Part shown: in pieces, positions 10,101-18,405 of the stretch | Numbering within the stretch: the stretch's first letter is position 1 | Layout: each line of letters begins with the position of its first letter | From: Kitasatospora xanthocidica | Lineage (GTDB): Bacteria; Actinomycetota; Actinomycetes; Streptomycetales; Streptomycetaceae | DNA length: 64,000 bases | Direction: 5' to 3' | Assembly: GCF_014656195.1 (NCBI RefSeq) | Contig: NZ_BNBY01000025.1 | Coordinates: 1-64,000 of the forward strand | Program-made: the position numbers and the translations under genes | Notes under the pieces: model-generated | The model's input: only the letters and a program-made list of their open reading frames with translations | What the model was told of the DNA's origin: nothing | The model's database searches: none

Positions 10101-13100
10101 CCCGAGACCTGCACCACGACCGGCTACGCGACCGGCGACAACCCCCAGATGCTGACCCTGGCGTCGGACACGACCACCTTCCAGGGGTCCTGCTCGGGGA
10201 CGGCAACGTCAGCGAACACCCTGGCTGCCAGCCGCATCATCTACGACGGCAAGCCTCTCGCGAAGGCCGGCACTGTCGGGGACGCGACCAGCAACCAGGT
10301 CCTCGATCACTTCGACCAGGCCGGCAACCCCGTCTACGTCCACAACGGCAGCTCGACGTTCGACGTATACGGCCGAGGCCTGACGACTGCGACGACCGAC
10401 GGATCGACCTACGATCACAGCGGCGCGCAGATCACAGGCCCATCCGTCACCCCCGCCGTCACCACCATCGCCCTCACCCCGGCCTCGGGCCGGCTGCCGA
10501 CCGAGATCCGCACCACCGGGCCGCTGGGAGCGGGATGGACCACCACCGTCACCCAGGACCCTGCCCGCGGCTCACCGCTGACCAGCAAGGACATCAACGA
10601 CCGCGTCACCACCAGCCAGTACGACGCCCTCGGTCGCCTCACCGCGGTCTGGGCGCCCGACCGGCCGACCGCGGAATTCCCGAGCCGGAAGTTCACCTAC
10701 GCGCTCAACGGGTCGAAGGCCCCGTCCGCGGTCACGACCGAGTCGATCAACGACGACGCGCTCTCCTACTCGGCGAGCGTCGAGATCTACGACGGCCTGG
10801 GAAGGCCCCGGCAGACCCAGAGCACCAGTGACGCCAAGCCCACCGGGCGGCTGATCACCGACACCGTCTACGACAGCCACGGTTGGGTGATCAAGACCTC
10901 CGCCCCGTACTACGAGCAGGGCTCCTTCCCCACCCAGTCCATCTTCCTTCCGGCGGCCGACGGCCAGGTCCCCGGCCAGACCTGGAACAGCTACGACGGC
11001 AACGGGCGCGTCGTGCGCTCGGAGTTCCGCTCCAACGGCAACCTCCAGTGGGCCACCACGACCGCCTACCCCGGCGCCGACCGTACTGACGTCACCCCGC
11101 CCTCGGGCGCCACGCCGTCCTCGGCCGTCGTCGACGCCCGCGGGCGCGCCACCGCCCTGTGGCAGTACCGGACGCCCACCGCGACCGGCAATCCCGCAGA
11201 CGCGGACATCACCGCCTACGGCTTCACACCGACAGGCCTGGCCTCGTCGCGGACCGACGGCAGCGGCAACACCTGGAGCTACACCTACGACCTGCGCGGA
11301 CGCCAGATCTCGGCGGCCGACCCGGACACCGGCACCACCAGGACGTTCTACGACGTCAACTCGCGCGTCGACCACACCGTCGACGCCAGAAACAACACGG
11401 TCGCCTTCACCTACGACCTGCTGGGCCGCAAGACCGGTTCCTTCACCGGAAGCGTCGCGCCCGCCAACCAGCTGGCCGCCTGGACCTACGACACCCTCGT
11501 CAAGGGTCAGAACACGTCCTCGACCCGCTACGTGGGCGGAGCGAGCGGCGCGGCCTACACGAACGCCGTCACCGGCTACGACACCGCGTACCGGCCGCTC
11601 GGTACCTCCATCACCATCCCCGCGGTTGAGAAGGAGTTGGCCGGCACCTACACGACGGCCAACACCTACAGCCCGGTCATCGGGTCCCTGAAGAAGCTCG
11701 ACATCCCCGCGGCCGGCGGACTGCCGGCCGAGACGGTCAGTTACGGGCGGACCATCACCGGTCTCCTGACGGCCTCCGCCAGTCGCGGCAAGGCCGTCAT
11801 CGCCCAGGTCGCGTACGACGCCCTCGCACGTCCCGTGAGGACGACCGCCGGCGATTACGGCAAGCAGGTCGTCTCCACCCAGCAGTACGACTGGGGTACC
11901 GGCAGGGTCATCAACTCCTTCCTGGACCGCCAGACCGGCACCACCTCCCTCGACCAGACCTCCTACACCTACACCCCGTCGGGCCGCATCACGTCGGTCA
12001 CCGACCGCCAGGACGCCGCCGCCACCGACACCCAGTGCTTCACCTATGACCACCTGAGCCGGCTGACCGGCGCCTGGACCGACACCGGCGGCGTCTCCAC
12101 CACCGCCGACTGGACCGACTCCTCCGGCACCGTTCATGGCACCGGCAGCTCCACCACCGTCCCGGGCGTCGGCGGCTGCATCAACAAGGACGGCCCCGCC
12201 ACCGTCAGCCCCGGCGGACGGACCGTCGGTGGCCCGGCACCGTACTGGAACACCTACACCTACGACGCGACCGGCAACCGCACAGGCCTCGTCCAGCACG
12301 ACATCACCGGCAACAGCCTCAACGACACCACCACCACCCAGACCTTCGGAGCCGCCAAGACCACCAACACCCCCACCAACGCCCCCAACACCGGCGGCGG
12401 AACTGGCGGGCCCCACGCCCTGTTCACCTCCACCACCAGCGGACCGGCGGGCACCAAGGCCGTCACCTACCAGTACGACGCCAAGGGCAACACCACCGCC
12501 ATCACCGACACCGGCGGCACCACCACCCTGACCTGGAACGGCGAGGACAAGCTCGACTCCCTCACCAAGACCGGCCAGGCCGGCGCCACCACCTACCTCT
12601 ACGACGCGGACGGCAACCAGCTCATCCGCCGTAACCCCGGCAAGACCACGCTCAACCTGGCCACCGACGAGCTCACGCTCGACACGGCCAGCGGCTCCAC
12701 GAGCAACGTCCGTTCCATCGCCGGACCCGGAGGTCTGACGTACACCCGTGTCACCGCCGCCGTCGGCGGAGGCACCGTCCTGATCCAGGCCGCCGACCCG
12801 CACGGCACCAACGGCGTCCAGATCACCGGCAACACCGCCCAGACCGTCACCCGACGCCCCACCGACCCCTTCGGTAACCCCCGCGGCACCCGGCCCACTG
12901 CCAGCCAGTGGGCCGGCACCAAGGGCTTCATCGGCGGCAGCAAGGACGACACCACCGGACTCACCAACCTCGGCGCCCGCCAATACGACCCCGCCCGCGG
13001 ACGCTTCATCAGCCCGGACCCCGTCCTGGACCAAGCCGATCCCCAGCAGTGGAACGGCTACGCCTACAGCAACAACAACCCGGTCAACCTCTCCGACCCC

Positions 13101-14408
13101 AGCGGCCTACGGCCCGAGGGCGTCTGCGGTGGGTTCGGTACCTGCGCTGACTACAAGGGCAACATCACCACCGAGACCTTCAAGCTCGAACGCGACGGTT
13201 CCTGGACCGAGGGCTACTGGAACTGGTACAGCGGCAACAGGGACCACCCCAACCACGTAGGCAACCACTACTTCATCCTCTACCGCGGCGGAACGTACAA
13301 GGCGGCCTTCAAGCAGCTCGCCGACACATTGCAGTACGTCCCCGGGCTGAACGCCGTCGGGGCCGTCGGATCCGCCGTCATCGATGCCCATGACGGCAAC
13401 TACATGAGCGCCGCCCAGAACCTGGCCGGCCTCGTTCCCGGCGAGCGCGTAGCCGCAAAGGCCGCCGGCATCGCCGGAAAGGCAGCGACGGCCGCCAACG
13501 CCGCGGAAAAAATCGATCAGACCATCAACACAGCCTGTGACATCACCAGCCTCATCCAGGACGCACACAGCTTCCTGCCCGGCACCCAGGTTCTCCTCGC
13601 CGACGGCACGACCCGAGCCATCGACAACCTCCAACCCGGCGACCAGGTCACGGCAACAGACCCGGAAACCGGAACCACCCAGTCCAAGTCGGTCATCCGC
13701 ACGATCCGCACGCCGGACGACGAGCAGTTCACCGACCTGACCCTGCAGGCCCACGACTCCAGTGCCAGCTCTGGAGCGACAGAGAGCCTCACCAGCACCC
13801 AGCACCACCCGTTCTGGGATGAGACCACCCACCGCTGGACCAACGCCTCAGACCTGCGCGCCGGAGACGACGTCCGCACCGCAGACGGCGGGACCCTCAC
13901 CGTCCTGACAGTGAGGAACTACAACGCCGCCCCACAGGCCGCATACGACCTCACGATCGCCGACCTCCACACGTACTATGTGCTGGCGGGGGCCACTCCG
14001 GTACTCGTCCACAACTGCCAAGGCGGCCAGGATGCCTCCGGGGCCGCGTGCTCCTGTCCGAGCCCAAGGCCCGCTACATGGACCATCGATGCGATTCAGC
14101 ATCCAGATAGCGCAATTCATGCAGCCGAGCAAGGTGGTGAGGGCATGATGGTGACCCTCGACAGGGCAGGTGCAGACGCTAGGCGGACAGATAATCTGCG
14201 AGGTATACCAACACTTCCCGGCCAGGATAGGGACGAATTCCCGCCTGCGGTATTCAAGGAAGGGGCAAGTGCCCATGTAAAGCACATTGGGGCCGGAGAT
14301 AATCGAGGCGCCGGTTCCGATATGAAGAATCAGCTCGTGGGCATTCCGAACGGCAGTCGAGTGAGGGTCACCATCATGAGCCTCAACTACATATTGGGGC
14401 GAAATTAA
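7146..14408 (+). CDS. RHS/YD-repeat polymorphic toxin: pretoxin HINT domain and NucA/NucB-type DNase tip
   Basis: About 2,420 residues. GTG 7146 is preceded by AGGAGA; an upstream ATG (7110) lacks a ribosome site. A signal segment (AVAAAVALALTGVSVPPAVAW) is followed by an SpvB/TcdB-like region and many YD repeats (YDALGRLT, YDLRGRQIS, YDATGNRTG). The RHS core ends with GRFISPDP and NNPVNLSDPSG near residues 1945-1985. Residues about 2140-2292 are a pretoxin HINT (autoprocessing) domain running from SFLPGTQVLLADG to TYYVLAGATPVLVHNC. The last about 128 residues contain DRDEFPPAVFKEG and DNRGAGSDMKNQL, the signature of NucA/NucB nucleases, so the toxin should cleave DNA. The cognate SUKH immunity gene starts 4 bp downstream. 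Confidence 0.92.
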   Translation: MTVWPARKRAGTRIGGRWRSPAVAAAVALALTGVSVPPAVAWTYPEPEGKVWTPPNTPLGSTGRPVKGHDAKPSGAKAPTKAADWKPEVAAPVVTGTATVVVGAGSAEAEAARKVTGGASPASGGQTGAKAGNLAVRVAPGTGTGESAHTVTVEVAGQDKGKAAGVSGPLISLKDAEAQAGGNGREAHVSLDLKALQAGGWSDRAQLIALPACSLMTPERPECRTQTPVTAKADSVGTVTADITLPPAAAPDNARTGAVKASYTTRQDAAVTPASSSAGSAGSPVVLTVASSPSGSMGNYTATSLSSSSAWTAGSNTGSFTYSYPIQLPPALGGAAPTVALGYNSADVDGKTSATNAQPSWVGDGWGFEPGFIERSYRGCDKAGITGSPDQCWGGQNASLSLGGHSGAIVRDDTTGSWHLESDDGTKVEQLTGAPKAAGDIDYQGMEYWRVTTPDGVQYYFGLNHLPGGDGSDPAANSVLTVPVYSPNSGDPCYSTGSGNNSWCQMAWRWQLDYVVDPHGNLTTYKYATEGNKYQRGRVQSGGVGTLADYQRAGYLKEIAYGQRLDEQTAAKGGAVPAAKVTFSVAERCIPSGSITCSEDQRTAANAGAWPDTPIDQICTDSSCTVSAPTFFTTKRLTTITTQVQTDSGPRVVDTWNLNQQLADPKDGTKQLLQLDSVQRVPSNGQAEIKDLPAVQFQYTMRANRVDGLVPASPMFMRPRLMGITTETGGSINVIYKDPECSRVNNRMPSSEDGNTMACIPVKWYLQGQSSPDPVNDWFDKPLVKVVTEQDLVSTPGVSKTTEYTYEGGAAWHRNDAEFTDPKTRTWDQFRGYQSVITTTGSGDASEAPKTQQRVTYLRGMTDDYLANSTQRTVQVPSPLGGTVTDSAQLAGRAVATEVFDKAGGTVTGVTGITYSGQQKSATHAQSAGAPKVYAWLPDAESTAITKARLADGSWRTTTAVTTTEPANGNRVVKVDDKGDGTAATPETCTTTGYATGDNPQMLTLASDTTTFQGSCSGTATSANTLAASRIIYDGKPLAKAGTVGDATSNQVLDHFDQAGNPVYVHNGSSTFDVYGRGLTTATTDGSTYDHSGAQITGPSVTPAVTTIALTPASGRLPTEIRTTGPLGAGWTTTVTQDPARGSPLTSKDINDRVTTSQYDALGRLTAVWAPDRPTAEFPSRKFTYALNGSKAPSAVTTESINDDALSYSASVEIYDGLGRPRQTQSTSDAKPTGRLITDTVYDSHGWVIKTSAPYYEQGSFPTQSIFLPAADGQVPGQTWNSYDGNGRVVRSEFRSNGNLQWATTTAYPGADRTDVTPPSGATPSSAVVDARGRATALWQYRTPTATGNPADADITAYGFTPTGLASSRTDGSGNTWSYTYDLRGRQISAADPDTGTTRTFYDVNSRVDHTVDARNNTVAFTYDLLGRKTGSFTGSVAPANQLAAWTYDTLVKGQNTSSTRYVGGASGAAYTNAVTGYDTAYRPLGTSITIPAVEKELAGTYTTANTYSPVIGSLKKLDIPAAGGLPAETVSYGRTITGLLTASASRGKAVIAQVAYDALARPVRTTAGDYGKQVVSTQQYDWGTGRVINSFLDRQTGTTSLDQTSYTYTPSGRITSVTDRQDAAATDTQCFTYDHLSRLTGAWTDTGGVSTTADWTDSSGTVHGTGSSTTVPGVGGCINKDGPATVSPGGRTVGGPAPYWNTYTYDATGNRTGLVQHDITGNSLNDTTTTQTFGAAKTTNTPTNAPNTGGGTGGPHALFTSTTSGPAGTKAVTYQYDAKGNTTAITDTGGTTTLTWNGEDKLDSLTKTGQAGATTYLYDADGNQLIRRNPGKTTLNLATDELTLDTASGSTSNVRSIAGPGGLTYTRVTAAVGGGTVLIQAADPHGTNGVQITGNTAQTVTRRPTDPFGNPRGTRPTASQWAGTKGFIGGSKDDTTGLTNLGARQYDPARGRFISPDPVLDQADPQQWNGYAYSNNNPVNLSDPSGLRPEGVCGGFGTCADYKGNITTETFKLERDGSWTEGYWNWYSGNRDHPNHVGNHYFILYRGGTYKAAFKQLADTLQYVPGLNAVGAVGSAVIDAHDGNYMSAAQNLAGLVPGERVAAKAAGIAGKAATAANAAEKIDQTINTACDITSLIQDAHSFLPGTQVLLADGTTRAIDNLQPGDQVTATDPETGTTQSKSVIRTIRTPDDEQFTDLTLQAHDSSASSGATESLTSTQHHPFWDETTHRWTNASDLRAGDDVRTADGGTLTVLTVRNYNAAPQAAYDLTIADLHTYYVLAGATPVLVHNCQGGQDASGAACSCPSPRPATWTIDAIQHPDSAIHAAEQGGEGMMVTLDRAGADARRTDNLRGIPTLPGQDRDEFPPAVFKEGASAHVKHIGAGDNRGAGSDMKNQLVGIPNGSRVRVTIMSLNYILGRN

Positions 14409-14412
14409 TGAT

Positions 14413-15108
14413 ATGCGAGATCGAATGAGCAAGTTGCTTTCGGTTGCAAGTGGGGCAATTTCTCCCAAAACGCCGAAGATTAGTCCCGCACTTGGCAGTG
14501 CTGCGACTTCCCTTGAGGTCCTACTGGCCGAAATGAACGGATTCTATGCCTTCGAGTCGGCACTCCACGTATTTCCCTCAGGTGAGCCCGGGCTGCCGGG
14601 GCGTTCACTAGAGGAGTGGAATTCGAAGTCACTTTGGCGGGAAAGCTACGGCCGCTTGATTCCGGAAATGATCTTCTTCGCAGAGGATGTTTTCGGCGGT
14701 CAATTTGCCATGGCGGGGGATGGTGCCGTCTACTCCTTCAATCCCGAGACGGCCGCTCTTTCGAAATTCTCTGAAGATGTCACGAGTTGGCAGGATGGCG
14801 TCGTCGCGGACTGGAATTATGTCACTGGATACTCAGTGGGGCATGAATGGCAGATGCGGAATGGGCCGCTGCCCGCTGGGCACCGGCTCGTACCCAAGGT
14901 CCCCTTTTCTGTCGGTGGAGAATTCTCCTTTGGTAACATGATTCCTGTGGAGGCCGCTGCAGCGCTGAAATATTGGGGTGGTTTCGCGCTTGCGATCTCA
15001 GGGGCGCGGGACGGTGGTCAATTTAGGTTCAATCCGGAAGTGATCGAGAGATTGAGGTGTGGGATATGGTCGTCAGGGGAGGAATCCATTTGTCGCTGCT
15101 TCGCGTGA
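14413..15108 (+). CDS. SUKH (SMI1/KNR4) family immunity protein
   Basis: 231 residues. It has the SUKH pattern: an N-terminal GFYAFESALHVFP segment, a central FFAEDVFGGQFAM strand pair and VYSFNPETA, and a later conserved Trp (SFGNMIPVEAAAAL...W). SUKH proteins bind and inhibit RHS/CDI nuclease tips, NucA/NucB types included. It begins 4 bp after the toxin stop, the usual toxin-immunity spacing. Base composition is lower in GC than the RHS core, as is normal for exchanged toxin-tip/immunity cassettes. ATG 14425 is an alternative start. Confidence 0.82.
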   Translation: MRDRMSKLLSVASGAISPKTPKISPALGSAATSLEVLLAEMNGFYAFESALHVFPSGEPGLPGRSLEEWNSKSLWRESYGRLIPEMIFFAEDVFGGQFAMAGDGAVYSFNPETAALSKFSEDVTSWQDGVVADWNYVTGYSVGHEWQMRNGPLPAGHRLVPKVPFSVGGEFSFGNMIPVEAAAALKYWGGFALAISGARDGGQFRFNPEVIERLRCGIWSSGEESICRCFA

Positions 15109-15117
15109 ATCTCGTCA

Positions 15118-15627
15118 CTAGTGCACTCTAATCGGCCAAAATTCCGTGTGAGATGCACGAGCTCTCATCGGCAGTGATGTTAACCTCGATATTTCGTGAC
15201 GGTCCGTCGGTTCATCCGGCGGGCCGTTTCGGTTTGTCGGGCTGGTGGTGGGCAGGCCAGCGGCTGCTGACCCGGTCCTCGGTAGGGAACGCGGGAACAG
15301 TGGCGCGGCGCTGGGCTGGCTGGACATCCACCGGTGGAGGGCGCGGGCCGCAGGCTCGGCGACCGGGATGGTCCGTGGGGCCTTGCCAAAGGCGATTCGG
15401 ACGCGGCACCGCGGGTTGGTCTCGTGGAGCAGGTCCTCGGTGTCGTGCTCCAGCTTGATGTCGTTGCTGTTGAGGTCGGCGACTTCGTGCAGGCGCAGTC
15501 CGGCGTTGATAACGAGTTGCGCGAGGGCTGCCTCTGTTCTGGGGCGAGCCAGGGCAAATAAGAACTTCAAGTCAGGAATTGGTCCCTGCGATAGCTGCAA
15601 ATCCCTGGTCGCGCATTTTGATATCAT
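15118..15627 (-). pseudogene. Remnant of a tyrosine recombinase/integrase
   Basis: A fragment with the catalytic-arginine region of phage-type integrases (TEAALAQLVINAGLRLHEVADL), then GKAPRTIPVAEPAARALHRW, matching the usual GKG..R.VPL...AL..W segment. The HxxR and tyrosine motifs are missing and the sequence after PLFPRS is not recognisable. It lies antisense between two immunity genes and probably marks a past integration or recombination that brought the cassette in. Confidence 0.6.
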
Positions 15628-15646
15628 ATTTGAAACGGGGTAAATA

Positions 15647-16086
15647 GTGGGAATTTTCGCTTCGGATGTTGAGGCCGTACTGCGTCTCTCTGGCTGGTTT
15701 CCCGGGCGTTCGGTGGGAATCAGCGGCTACAAGGAGACGCTTTCTGGGTTTGCCTGGCATGAAGCTTCAGAGAGGTTCCTCGAGGAGTTTGGCGGGATCT
15801 CCGTAGATGTGCGCGGCCCGGGCGTATCGGTCGCAAGAGAGCCCTTTGAGATCGATCCGGAGCTAGCAGCAGGCGAGGAGTTCGCATTCGCGGATCTGTC
15901 GCGAAAATTCAACCGGAAATTTTTCCTATTAGAGAAATCGGACAAGGAGAGTTCTTTCTCGCTATAGACGAGGATGCAATCCTATATCTGGTTGGCGCAT
16001 GGTCATTTCGGCTCGAACTATTCTCCGAGGGTCTTACTAATATGATCAGGGGGGTTAAGGCGGTGAAAATGGCGAATCCCGATTGA
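15647..16086 (+). pseudogene. SUKH-3-type immunity gene broken by a one-base deletion in a T run
   Basis: Frame 1 (GTG 15647, preceded by a CGGGG ribosome site) encodes SGWFPGR, FLEEFGG, then REPFEIDPELAAGEE, the SUKH-3 signature, and stops at 15967 inside the conserved region. From about 15925 the -1 frame continues naturally: REIGQGEFFLAIDE, then AILYLVGAWSFRLELF to a stop at 16086. Restoring one T in the five-T run at 15920-15924 reads FFP and rejoins the frames. It is an orphan immunity gene, without a toxin of its own here, either inactivated, slipping at the T run, or carrying a sequencing error. Confidence 0.8.
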
Positions 16087-16107
16087 TGGCTGAATCTGGC
16101 TAGGTGT

Positions 16108-16137
16108 CCGGGCTTGGTTAAGCTTGCTCAACCCGGG
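16108..16137 (+). terminator. Candidate terminator after the SUKH-3 gene
   Basis: Imperfect hairpin with CCGGG/CCCGG outer arms and TTG/CAA plus AGC/GCT inner pairs, 21 bp after the SUKH-3 stop and followed by CCTTT. Confidence 0.4.
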
Positions 16138-16236
16138 CCTTTGCAGGTTCACCTATTCGGCCTCTGGGGTGGTTGGATCTGAGCCGGCCACCCCATCATT
16201 GGCTCGAATTCAACCTTAAACGATTATGGCCATCTT

Positions 16237-16270
16237 GAGGCTCTGTCGGACACGTCTCCGGCAGAGCCTC
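16237..16270. terminator. Strong 13-bp stem-loop between convergent units
   Basis: GAGGCTCTGTCGG pairs with CCGGCAGAGCCTC (one G-U) around an 8-nt loop and is followed by TGGTTTCTT on the plus strand. It separates the immunity cassette from the convergent integrase gene. Confidence 0.7.
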
Positions 16271-16404
16271 TGGTTTCTTGGCGTAAGGGTTGCTGGTCAG
16301 AGGATCGCGGGTATCACCTCGGTCTTACTTGCAATTGGGGCGATGGCGTTGTCTTCAATGGCATGTCCGACAGTTTTCCTGGGTAGTCCGGGAATTGCGA
16401 AGGT

Positions 16405-17601
16405 CTATTGGCGTGGGCTATAGGATTCTGCGCGCCCTACGCTGGCAGAGCGGTCTAGCGGTGGTACGACCAATGCGTCGAGGGCTTGCTGGGCACGGCC
16501 GAGGTTGTCTTTGCCAGCACGGCGTAGGCCAGCCTTGGCGTATTGCTCGACCATGGTGGTGGACTTCCAGTCCTCCGTGATGACCATGATCTCGGCGGCA
16601 CTGTAGCCCTGGGCGGCGAGGTCGGCGGGGACGCCGGCGCGCAGGCCGTGGCTGGTGGCGTTCTTGGCGTCGAAGTCGGGGGTGCGGGTGACCATGCGTT
16701 TGAAGGCGCGGTTCACGGCGTGGCCGGTCATGCCGGTGCCGGAGGCGGGGACGGGCATGAGGCGGCCCCAGCGGGTGATGCCGCGGAGCAGGGGCAACTG
16801 CGGCTCTGCTTGGCCGAGTTCGGCGAGCAGTGAGATGTAGGTGCGCACGACGGTGATGGCGACCGGGTCGCGGATGACGTACTCGCGGCCGGTGGACCAG
16901 TGGTCGTTCTTGCTGGTGCGTTTGCCGACGACCATCTGTTCGGTGCCGTCCTCCAAACGCTCGAACACGATGGAGTCGATGCGGTAGGCGGCCTGTTCGG
17001 AGCGGCGGGCGCGGGTGCGGTAGCCGAGGTGCAGGATTGTCAGGTCGCGCCAGCGGGTGAGTGGGATGTCGGCGGTGGTGCCCTGCTGGAGGTGGGCGAT
17101 GCGGGCGGCGTCGATGGGTGGGCTGGACTTCGGGGTGCGGCGGGCGCGGGCGTGGTCGGCGGCCTGCTTGCGGATCAGTTCGGCGGTAGCCTTCTTCGGA
17201 GGCCAGTTCTCGTACCCAGCGCGGGCGTTGGCGTCGCGGATCGCGGCCATGGCCAGGCGCAGGGAGCTGACGGGCGCGCCCGTTCCGTCGCGTCCGCCGC
17301 GGCGGCGCAGGTGGGAGACGTAGGAGACCATGTTCGCCTCGCTAGTGCGCGGCCCCGGGTGGCGGCCGTTGTCGGCGCACCAGCGGGCGAAGTAGCGCCA
17401 CTGTTCGGCGTAGGTCTGGCTGGTGCGCGCCGGCCGGGCGGTGGCGAGGTCGTCGGCCGCGTCCTCGGTCAGCGTCTCGTTCGGGTCGAGCCCGGCGAGG
17501 GTGAACGGCACGAGCACCTGGCCGGCGTCGACCAGTTCGCCGAGCACGATCTCGGTGGGTGCGTCGGCCAAGGCGGGCAGGTTGTCCGCTTCCTCGTCCA
17601 C
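16405..17601 (-). CDS. Tyrosine recombinase / site-specific integrase
   Basis: 398 residues. An N-terminal SAM-like core-binding region (TYAEQWRYFARWCADNGR...PRTSEANMVSYVSHL) is followed by a catalytic domain with the first Arg in GYRTRARRSEQAAYRIDSI, the HxxR box HGLRAG, a Trp in EDWKSTTMV and the nucleophile Tyr in VEQYAKAG. All key residues are present, so it may be active. No excisionase, attachment repeat or tRNA is visible beside it, so it may be a solitary chromosomal or decayed-element recombinase. The divergent hypothetical gene at 17806 shares a palindrome-containing promoter region with it. Confidence 0.82.
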   Translation of the reverse strand: MDEEADNLPALADAPTEIVLGELVDAGQVLVPFTLAGLDPNETLTEDAADDLATARPARTSQTYAEQWRYFARWCADNGRHPGPRTSEANMVSYVSHLRRRGGRDGTGAPVSSLRLAMAAIRDANARAGYENWPPKKATAELIRKQAADHARARRTPKSSPPIDAARIAHLQQGTTADIPLTRWRDLTILHLGYRTRARRSEQAAYRIDSIVFERLEDGTEQMVVGKRTSKNDHWSTGREYVIRDPVAITVVRTYISLLAELGQAEPQLPLLRGITRWGRLMPVPASGTGMTGHAVNRAFKRMVTRTPDFDAKNATSHGLRAGVPADLAAQGYSAAEIMVITEDWKSTTMVEQYAKAGLRRAGKDNLGRAQQALDALVVPPLDRSASVGRAESYSPRQ

Positions 17602-17671
17602 GGGAGCTTCCCTTCCGACGCGCGGGCTGATGATCCGTCCGGGACAGCCTATCTGTACCAGGCCCTGTATC

Positions 17672-17699
17672 GCGTCCTCTAAATCCAGTTAGAGGACGC
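17672..17699. promoter_or_regulatory. Perfect 11-bp palindrome upstream of the integrase
   Basis: GCGTCCTCTAA and its complement TTAGAGGACGC flank a 6-nt spacer, 71 bp upstream of the integrase start and 107 bp before the divergent gene. The arrangement suits an operator or a recombinase-binding core; there is no further evidence for either. Confidence 0.45.
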
Positions 17700-17805
17700 A
17701 ACACAGAGATTGATACATAAGAAGCGCTCCAAGTTGGCCCTCTGTTTCCAGGACGTCTGTCGTGGTTATTTGTGTTCAGCCCCATGGGGTGCAAGGGTGT
17801 CCGTC

Positions 17806-18243
17806 ATGAAGATCACGATCACCGTGGAGAATCCGACCCCCGAGGCACTCGAGAAGCTGCTCGCCCTCGCCGCCATGCCGGCAGCCGTCGTGACCACGGA
17901 GCCCGACGACCGCTGGACACCGAAGCGGGCCCGCTCGTACTACGACCGTCTGCCACCCCGCGCGCAGCAGATCCTGCTCCAGGTCATCCACGGCGAAGGC
18001 GAATGCGCCGCAGAGGAGTTGAAGGCGAACGGCCGGAGCCTGCGGGGATCCACCGGCGCGTTCCGCCGGGTGCTTTCAGAGGGCAAGCGGACCGGCCTCT
18101 GGCCCGACGCACTTCCGGTACCGCTGGTCTCCCACATCGTCGGAGGACAGCTCAAGAAGCTCGAGATGCCCGGGCGCGGCACAGGGCAGTACGCACTCAC
18201 AGCATTCGAGGACGGCCTGCGTGATCTGCGGACTGGCGACTGA
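17806..18243 (+). CDS. Hypothetical protein, 145 residues
   Basis: Starts MKITITVENPTPEALEKLLALA and has a central helical stretch (RAQQILLQVIHGEGECAAEELKANG followed by GAFRRVLSEGKR) that could be a winged-helix-like fold, then GTGQYALTAFEDGLRDL. I do not recognise a family. AAGGG sits 9 bp before ATG 17806; an in-frame GTG two codons upstream is possible. It is divergent from the integrase, so it could be an accessory or regulatory factor, but nothing proves that. Confidence 0.6.
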   Translation: MKITITVENPTPEALEKLLALAAMPAAVVTTEPDDRWTPKRARSYYDRLPPRAQQILLQVIHGEGECAAEELKANGRSLRGSTGAFRRVLSEGKRTGLWPDALPVPLVSHIVGGQLKKLEMPGRGTGQYALTAFEDGLRDLRTGD

Positions 18244-18405
18244 GAAGAGGATCTGTTCGAGGCCTGCGGATCGGGTGCGACGGACCGGGTCACCGACCCG
18301 TATCCGAAGCTCGGTCAGCAAGAACAACCGCCTGCCGGCTCGACCGGCTGGCTGCCAAGGACGTGAGCGTAACGGCCCTTCCAGCAGGCTGAGTTGGGGA
18401 GCGAG

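Noticed and set aside
10572..13034. Long minus-strand ORF (820 codons) antisense to the RHS gene
   Set aside because: Composition is Gly/Val/Ala-rich with no domain; it is the usual antisense shadow of high-GC YD-repeat coding sequence.
16405..17601. Integrase as evidence of an intact prophage or integrative element
   Set aside because: No tRNA, attachment repeats, excisionase, replication or phage structural genes are visible around it.
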